This document shows positions 8,484 to 11,557 of a DNA stretch of 11,557 bases, one piece after another. Numbering within the stretch: position 1 is the first letter of the stretch; every line of letters starts with the position of its first letter. The translations under genes and the position numbers were made by a program. The DNA is from Christensenella sp. UBA5394. Its GTDB lineage: Bacteria; Bacillota; Clostridia; Christensenellales; CAG-138. The stretch is taken from NCBI GenBank assembly GCA_002409725.1, contig DHOI01000021.1, forward strand, positions 1 through 11,557, read 5' to 3'. The notes under the pieces are model-generated. The model made no database searches, was not told where the DNA came from, and worked only from the letters and a program-made list of their open reading frames with translations.

Positions 8484-8959
8484 TGACCACCACCAATGCC
8501 ATGCGCCTGCTCACCCAGGCAGGCATCGCCTATGAACCCCTGGCCTATGCTTACGACGAGAGCGACCTTTCCGGCACGCACGCGGCGGCGGCCTTGGGCC
8601 TAGACCCGGATGCTACCTTCAAAACGCTGGTGCTGCGCGGGGACAAGGCGGGGCTGTTCGTATGCTGCATCCCCGTGGCCGAGGAGGTCGACCCCCGCAA
8701 GGCCGCCAAGGCCATGGGCGAAAAAAAGGCCGAGCTGCTCCATGTGAAGGAGCTGCTCAGCGCTACGGGTTATATCCGGGGCGGCTGCTCGCCCGTAGGC
8801 ATGAAAAAGCGCCTGCCTACCTTTATCGATGAAACGGCCCAGCTTTTCGAGCGTATTGCTGTAAGCGCCGGGGTGCGGGGGCAGATGCTCCTGCTCGGCC
8901 CGGACGAACTGACCACCTACGTTGGCGCAAGCTACGCGGATCTAACCAGGGTGGATTAA
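8483..8959 (+). CDS. ybaK: YbaK/EbsC family aminoacyl-tRNA deacylase (Cys-tRNA(Pro) deacylase)
   Basis: A 158-residue single-domain YbaK/ProXp-type protein, which hydrolyses mischarged Cys-tRNA(Pro) in trans and so protects translation fidelity. Family landmarks are FKTLVLRGD with the conserved lysine K47, the VDPRKAAKAMG segment (69-79), the GGCSPVGMKK loop (100-109) that forms the active-site floor, and a C-terminal LLLGPDEL segment. Length is normal. The start ATG at 8483 overlaps the preceding stop (TAATG) with no good SD of its own, so it depends on translation of the membrane protein gene upstream. A convergent terminator follows directly. Cys-tRNA(Pro) specificity is assumed from the family. 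Confidence 0.93.
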   Translation: MTTTNAMRLLTQAGIAYEPLAYAYDESDLSGTHAAAALGLDPDATFKTLVLRGDKAGLFVCCIPVAEEVDPRKAAKAMGEKKAELLHVKELLSATGYIRGGCSPVGMKKRLPTFIDETAQLFERIAVSAGVRGQMLLLGPDELTTYVGASYADLTRVD

Positions 8960-8966
8960 AACCAAA

Positions 8967-8996
8967 GGAGCCGGGCCCAGGGCCCGGCTCCCTTTT
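8967..8996. terminator. Bidirectional terminator between ybaK and sdpI
   Basis: GGAGCCGGGCCC (8967-8978) and GGGCCCGGCTCC (8980-8991) form a near-continuous 25-bp palindrome. CTTTT follows on the plus strand, and TTTGGTTTT follows on the minus strand. It sits between two converging genes, 8 nt after the ybaK stop and a few bases after the sdpI stop on the other side. Confidence 0.9.
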
Positions 8997-8998
8997 AG

Positions 8999-9628
8999 TC
9001 ATATCCCCCTGCGGTAAAGGATGTAGGAATAGGCCATCGGAATGACGCCGGAAAGGATGATGGCCGGAATCAACAGCCACCAGAACCCCGGCAGGGCGCA
9101 CAATAGCAGTAAAACCCCGCCGATGGTGAAGCAATAGCCGCCAATGCGATGGGTGCGGTTCCAGTTTTCCTCGCTGTTGAGCGTCCAGGGGGTTTTGATG
9201 CCCATGGTGTAGTTCTGGCGGCACTTGGGCAGGTAATTGCCCATGGCGATAAACAGACCGCCGCACAGCAGCGGCACCAGCACCTGCACCCGCACGGCTA
9301 CGCCCAACACCACCAGATAGGTGATGCCCATGAGGAAGATGGTAAGCGTGGGCAGGCTCCAATAGCTGATCTGCTTGAGGATCCGGGGCATATTGGCCGC
9401 CTTGGGATCTTTATTCAGCATGAAATGTAGGAAGAGGTTCATCAGCGCCATAAAAAACGGCAGTCCCAGCACGGCCATGGCCCTGGAGCTGTAGTCGTCG
9501 ATCTCGCCGGCAAAATTCCAATGGGTGGGCATCCGCTCGGGAAGTTTATCCCACAACAGCAGGCCGGCGAGCATGGGCAGCAGACAAAGAACGGTCGTCC
9601 AGATCATCGTATGATTAAGCTTTTTCAT
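8999..9628 (-). CDS. sdpI: SdpI-like integral membrane immunity/signal protein
   Basis: A 209-residue polytopic membrane protein with SdpI family architecture. It has an N-terminal helix (8-26), the DUF1648 signature LPERMPTHWNFAGEIDDYSS (29-48), further helices near 50-70, 90-110 and 114-132, the SdpI signature NYLPKC...NYTMGIKTPWTLNSEENW (131-156) followed by N-R-T-H-R, and two C-terminal helices. In Bacillus subtilis SdpI protects against the SDP cannibalism toxin and, when toxin is bound, sequesters the SdpR repressor at the membrane. The start is the ATG at 9628, since AGGAGG lies 8 nt upstream inside sdpR; a start at 9676 would add an unlikely cysteine-rich leader. It overlaps sdpR by 14 nt. 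No sdpABC toxin genes are visible, so the ligand is unknown. Confidence 0.9.
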   Translation of the reverse strand: MKKLNHTMIWTTVLCLLPMLAGLLLWDKLPERMPTHWNFAGEIDDYSSRAMAVLGLPFFMALMNLFLHFMLNKDPKAANMPRILKQISYWSLPTLTIFLMGITYLVVLGVAVRVQVLVPLLCGGLFIAMGNYLPKCRQNYTMGIKTPWTLNSEENWNRTHRIGGYCFTIGGVLLLLCALPGFWWLLIPAIILSGVIPMAYSYILYRRGI

Positions 9629-9896
9629 TCTGTTTTCCTCCTGCGAAGCCTTTTGCCCAGAGCAGCAGCTCTTCAAACACCGAGGCGTTTAACTCGTAAT
9701 AGATATAATTTTTATGCTTGTTCTCCCGGATGAGGCCGGCCTTTTTGAGCTGGGAAAGATGATAGCTCACCGTGGCCTGGCTCATCTCAAAGCGGCCCGC
9801 GATATCACCTGCCCGCATGGAGCCGCCTTTGAGCATCTCCAGTATTTTCCGACGGGCCGGGTCGCCCAGGGCCTTAAACGTCTCCTTCATGGCCAT
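9615..9896 (-). CDS. sdpR: SdpR-like ArsR-family autorepressor
   Basis: A 93-residue winged-helix protein. The motif DPARRKILEML (12-22), the helix-turn-helix GDIAGRFEMSQATVSYHLSQL (30-50) and the wing (57-70, ending in NYIYYELN) are typical of ArsR-type repressors of the SdpR branch. The metal-binding ELCVCDL-type cysteines of metal sensors are missing, so it should answer to a protein or membrane signal, as SdpR does through SdpI. The ATG at 9896 has AAGGAGG 9 nt upstream; a second in-frame ATG at 9890 is less well spaced. It overlaps the CPBP gene by 23 nt and sdpI by 14 nt, so the three products are made from one mRNA with coupled translation. The likely target is the palindrome at 10783-10800. 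Confidence 0.92.
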   Translation of the reverse strand: MAMKETFKALGDPARRKILEMLKGGSMRAGDIAGRFEMSQATVSYHLSQLKKAGLIRENKHKNYIYYELNASVFEELLLWAKGFAGGKQNEKA

Positions 9897-10770
9897 CAGC
9901 CCTTGCCTCCTTTCCGCTGCGAAGGTAGCAGAGGATGGCCAGGGCCAGCAAGGCCCAGCCGCCGATCAGGCCGGTCATCATGGGGCCTACAAAGGGGCTG
10001 TTCGCGCCCAGCGCAAAGTAAACGGGGGTGGCGGTAATGGCGTTGAGGCTGCTGTGTGCCATGGCCGCGGGCCACACGCTGCCCGTACGGAAGGTGAGGA
10101 ATGCCTCAAAGGAACCCATGGCCAGGCAGAATACCACCATCGCCAGGATGCCCAATATGGGCCAGCCCCAATACCCCGTGCCGTAATTGTGCCCCATGGC
10201 GATCATGGGTGCATGCCACAGGCCCCACACTAAGCCCGAGAGCAGGATGGCCTTGCGCTGGCCGTAGAGCCCCGTAAGCTTGGGCAAAAGATAGCTGCGC
10301 CAGCCCAGCTCTTCCCCCAGGGTGAAGGGCACGTTGATAATGGGCCCTATCAGGAGGCCCTGGATCAACTGCACACCCATCACCAGCGGTATCTGCGCTT
10401 CGGGTATACCCGCCTGCGAGAGCACAGCCTTCATGGCCGCGCCGCTCGGGTCGAACCGGGCAGGGAAGATGAGGAAATAGGCAACGGCGCCCAGCAGCAT
10501 GCAGAGGGTTGGGCCGAAGAAGGCAGCCAGGTACCACTTCCAGCCGCCGTTTTGAAAGCCCGGCGCCCAGCCCATCTTGCGAAAGCCCTCCTTGGTGAAG
10601 GCTCGGACCAGAATGGAGGCAAGGGCGGGGATGAGCATACAGGCCATCAGATAAAAGCCGCTCAAGGCATCCCCATAGCGCATGCCCGCCAGCGTTAGGA
10701 TCAGCCCCGGTATCCAGGTCAAGCCGAAGGCCAGGGCGATGAAAAGCCAGATCCGCTTCTTTTCCAGCAT
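9874..10770 (-). CDS. CPBP family intramembrane metalloprotease (CAAX/Abi-like)
   Basis: A 298-residue multipass membrane protein with all CPBP (Abi/Rce1-type) active-site motifs: GEELGWR with E153, E154 and R158; WGLWHAP with H186; and MAHSSLNA with H239 and N243. Hydrophobic helices flank these motifs (about 7-29, 36-56, 79-102, 130-150, 170-192, 203-224, 232-250, 270-288). Bacterial members act in bacteriocin maturation, self-immunity or membrane-protein cleavage; substrates are mostly unknown. The ATG at 10770 is chosen because AGAGG lies 8 nt upstream; another ATG 4 nt earlier opens a different, shadow frame. It is the first gene of the operon with sdpR and sdpI, an arrangement that suggests processing or destruction of a membrane-active peptide. 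Confidence 0.92.
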   Translation of the reverse strand: MLEKKRIWLFIALAFGLTWIPGLILTLAGMRYGDALSGFYLMACMLIPALASILVRAFTKEGFRKMGWAPGFQNGGWKWYLAAFFGPTLCMLLGAVAYFLIFPARFDPSGAAMKAVLSQAGIPEAQIPLVMGVQLIQGLLIGPIINVPFTLGEELGWRSYLLPKLTGLYGQRKAILLSGLVWGLWHAPMIAMGHNYGTGYWGWPILGILAMVVFCLAMGSFEAFLTFRTGSVWPAAMAHSSLNAITATPVYFALGANSPFVGPMMTGLIGGWALLALAILCYLRSGKEARADGHEGDV

Positions 10771-10782
10771 ACATAACACCTC

Positions 10783-10800
10783 TTTAGAAATCTATCTAAA
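10783..10800. promoter_or_regulatory. 18-bp palindromic operator candidate (SdpR-like)
   Basis: TTTAGA (10783-10788) and TCTAAA (10795-10800) are perfect inverted 6-bp arms around AATCTA. The site lies right after the -10 of the CPBP-sdpR-sdpI promoter and covers the expected start site and early leader, where a repressor would block transcription. AT-rich 12-2-12-like palindromes at start sites are usual for ArsR-type proteins. Binding by this SdpR is inferred. Confidence 0.6.
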
Positions 10801-10803
10801 CAT

Positions 10804-10832
10804 AGTATATGCAAGGGGGAAATCCGTGTCAA
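10804..10832 (-). promoter_or_regulatory. Promoter of the CPBP-sdpR-sdpI operon
   Basis: On the minus strand TTGACA (10832-10827) and TATACT (10809-10804) are separated by 17 nt, giving five of six matches in the -10 and six of six in the -35. The start site would fall near 10797, inside the palindrome. Such a strong promoter fits an operon held down by a repressor. Confidence 0.8.
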
Positions 10833-10869
10833 CAGTATTTTGATGTAAATCGAAATAGCTGCTGAAGGG

Positions 10870-10899
10870 TTGACAAGGGGGCTATGAATATGCTATCTT
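10870..10899 (+). promoter_or_regulatory. Promoter of the ABC-F leader transcript
   Basis: TTGACA (10870-10875) and TATCTT (10894-10899) are spaced by 18 nt, with TG at 10891-10892 making an extended -10. Transcription would begin near 10906. It is divergent from the CPBP operon promoter, with 37 bp between the two -35 boxes. Confidence 0.7.
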
Positions 10900-10931
10900 C
10901 TGGCTGAGAAATAAGGATTTGAGGTGGGAGG

Positions 10932-10940
10932 ATGAAATAA
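10932..10940 (+). CDS. Two-codon leader mini-ORF (Met-Lys-stop)
   Basis: ATG AAA TAA follows a good Shine-Dalgarno run: GAGGTG at 10921-10926 leaves 5 nt to the ATG, and GGAGG stands directly before it. It lies about 26 nt into the predicted ABC-F transcript and upstream of the alternative RNA stems. Minimal leader ORFs of this kind are known in ribosome-mediated attenuation of antibiotic-resistance genes, where a drug-stalled ribosome changes leader folding. Translation is predicted, not shown. Confidence 0.45.
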   Translation: MK

Positions 10941-10956
10941 ACATCTTGCTGTGGTT

Positions 10957-11114
10957 CACGGCGGAGGCCGCGTGGGGCATAGGCCCCGGCGTTGCCCTGC
11001 CAAGGCATAGCAGGATGGTTGTTTCGTTCGCCGCACTTCGGATAAGCGGGGGCCTTTGCTCCTATGCTCCGCCGCGGGGATGCAGCCTGTATCCTGCGGA
11101 AAGGAGCGTTTTTT
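10957..11114 (+). promoter_or_regulatory. Attenuator leader of the ABC-F gene (antiterminator/terminator switch)
   Basis: Mutually exclusive pairings are visible. A first hairpin is CACG-CGG/CCG-CGTG (10957-10974, one bulged G). GGGGC (10974-10978) can pair locally with GCCCC (10983-10987). GGGGCATAGG (10974-10983) can instead pair over ten positions, one G-U, with CCTATGCTCC (11061-11070), which removes the 5' arm of the terminator stem. A second GGCATAG (11004-11010) could compete for the same arm. The layout matches drug-induced attenuators ahead of ARE ABC-F genes such as B. subtilis vmlR and Listeria lmo0919. No riboswitch class known to me fits. Confidence 0.65.
11066..11114 (+). terminator. 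Attenuator terminator overlapping the ABC-F ribosome-binding site
   Basis: GCTCC (11066-11070) pairs with GGAGC (11103-11107); CCGC (11072-11075) with GCGG (11096-11099); and GGAT (11078-11081) with ATCC (11091-11094). The stem is followed by G and six T (11109-11114). The gene's SD AAGGAG (11101-11106) is in the 3' arm and the T run forms the spacer to the ATG at 11115. Folding would therefore stop transcription just before the gene and also hide the SD in any readthrough RNA. Confidence 0.7.
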
Positions 11115-11557
11115 ATGGCTTTGATCGAGATCGCGGCGCTGTCCTTTGGCTATGAGGGCAGCTGCGAGATGGTATTTGAGAATTTGAGCCTGCGGTTGGA
11201 TAGTTCCTGGCGGCTAGGCCTGGTGGGCCGTAACGGCCGAGGCAAGAGCACGCTGGCCCGCCTTTTGAGCGGCCATCTGACGCCCCAACAGGGCCGGGTG
11301 AGCGCCCCGGGCCTGCGTATGGCGGCCTTTCCGCCCACCCTGGCGGAGACGGATGCAGTGACCTTGGACGCCCTGCGGGACTTGGCCCCGGCGGCGCAGG
11401 ATTGGCAGATTTTCCGCGAGGCCGGGCTGCTGGCCCTGAATGAGGGCGCGCTCTACCGGCCGCTATCCACCCTTTCGGGTGGGGAGCGGGTGAAAGCGCT
11501 GCTAATCCCGCTGTTTTTGCAGGAGGGCTGCTATCCCCTTCTGGATGAACCCACGGC
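11115..11557 (+). CDS. ARE-type ABC-F ATPase (Lsa/VmlR-like), N-terminal part, cut by right edge
   Basis: The first 147 residues of an ABC-F protein are present; the second ATPase domain and the interdomain linker lie beyond the right edge. Walker A is GRNGRGKST (38-46), the ABC signature is STLSGGER (118-125) and Walker B is YPLLDEPT (140-147). No transmembrane segment is seen. The WRLGLVGRNGRGKS wording and the rather short first domain are typical of the Lsa/Vga/VmlR group of ribosome-protection proteins, which displace lincosamides, streptogramins A and pleuromutilins from the ribosome, rather than of housekeeping EttA/Uup. The ATG at 11115 has AAGGAG 8 nt upstream. The attenuator leader supports an antibiotic-responsive role. 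Actual resistance cannot be decided without the linker (antibiotic resistance domain) sequence. Confidence 0.88.
   Translation, partial: MALIEIAALSFGYEGSCEMVFENLSLRLDSSWRLGLVGRNGRGKSTLARLLSGHLTPQQGRVSAPGLRMAAFPPTLAETDAVTLDALRDLAPAAQDWQIFREAGLLALNEGALYRPLSTLSGGERVKALLIPLFLQEGCYPLLDEPT

Noticed and set aside
10106..10774. 222-codon minus-strand frame opening at the first ATG after the CPBP SD
   Set aside because: It is a shadow of the CPBP gene in another frame; only the frame from 10770 shows the protease motifs.
10957..11114. T-box or metabolite riboswitch ahead of the ABC-F gene
   Set aside because: No T-box sequence (TGGNACCGCG-like) or core of a riboswitch known to me is seen; the mini-ORF and gene type fit ribosome-mediated attenuation better.
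10919..11155. 78-codon frame (TTG or internal ATG at 11014) through the ABC-F leader
   Set aside because: It overlaps the terminator and the real ABC-F start in another frame and lacks family resemblance; the two-codon ORF has the better SD.

Overview
The window is GC-rich chromosomal DNA of an anaerobic, low-copy Gram-positive type, most likely a member of the Clostridia (Oscillospiraceae/Christensenellales-like). The evidence is a single-chain pyruvate:ferredoxin oxidoreductase, strong AGGAGG ribosome-binding sites, TTGACA/TATAAT-type promoters, GC-rich intrinsic terminators, and Firmicutes-type families (MurR/RpiR regulator, SdpR/SdpI, Lsa/VmlR-like ABC-F). Taxonomy is inferred from gene content only.

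Layout. (1) 1-1720, leftward operon: MurR/RpiR sugar-phosphate-type regulator, then a YcdX-type PHP metallophosphoesterase starting 1 nt after it, then the N-terminal part of a short-chain dehydrogenase running off the left edge. (2) 1730-2177, gene-free regulatory interval: a leftward promoter with a duplicated TGTAACTT box, several GC-rich inverted repeats, and a near-consensus rightward promoter. (3) 2178-5675: nifJ (PFOR), the central pyruvate-to-acetyl-CoA enzyme, closed by a terminator. (4) 5781-6485: a class-I glutamine amidotransferase-like peptidase C26 protein with its own extended -10 promoter. (5) 6490-6715: a gene-free block of six consecutive perfect hairpins, part of it bounded by a short TTGTCAA/TTGACAA inverted repeat. 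(6) 6723-7862: alr, leftward. (7) 8064-8959, rightward: a one-pass membrane protein of unknown function translationally coupled (TAATG) to a YbaK/EbsC aminoacyl-tRNA deacylase. A shared bidirectional terminator follows. (8) 8999-10770, leftward three-gene overlapping operon: CPBP intramembrane protease, SdpR-like ArsR repressor, SdpI-like membrane immunity protein, with a strong promoter and an 18-bp palindromic operator candidate at its start site. (9) 10870-11557, rightward: promoter, about 210-nt structured leader and the 5' third of an ARE-type ABC-F ATPase.

The right end reads as a small antimicrobial-defence module. An SDP-type immunity/protease operon and an ABC-F ribosome-protection gene diverge from a 37-bp gap between their -35 boxes. 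The ABC-F leader looks like a ribosome-sensing attenuator: a two-codon mini-ORF with a good SD, an antiterminator arm at 10974-10983 that pairs over 10 positions with 11061-11070, and a terminator whose U-tract ends one base before the ABC-F ATG and whose 3' arm contains the gene's SD. This is the most interesting object in the window, followed by the SdpRI-CPBP operon without a toxin and the hairpin array at 6496-6712.
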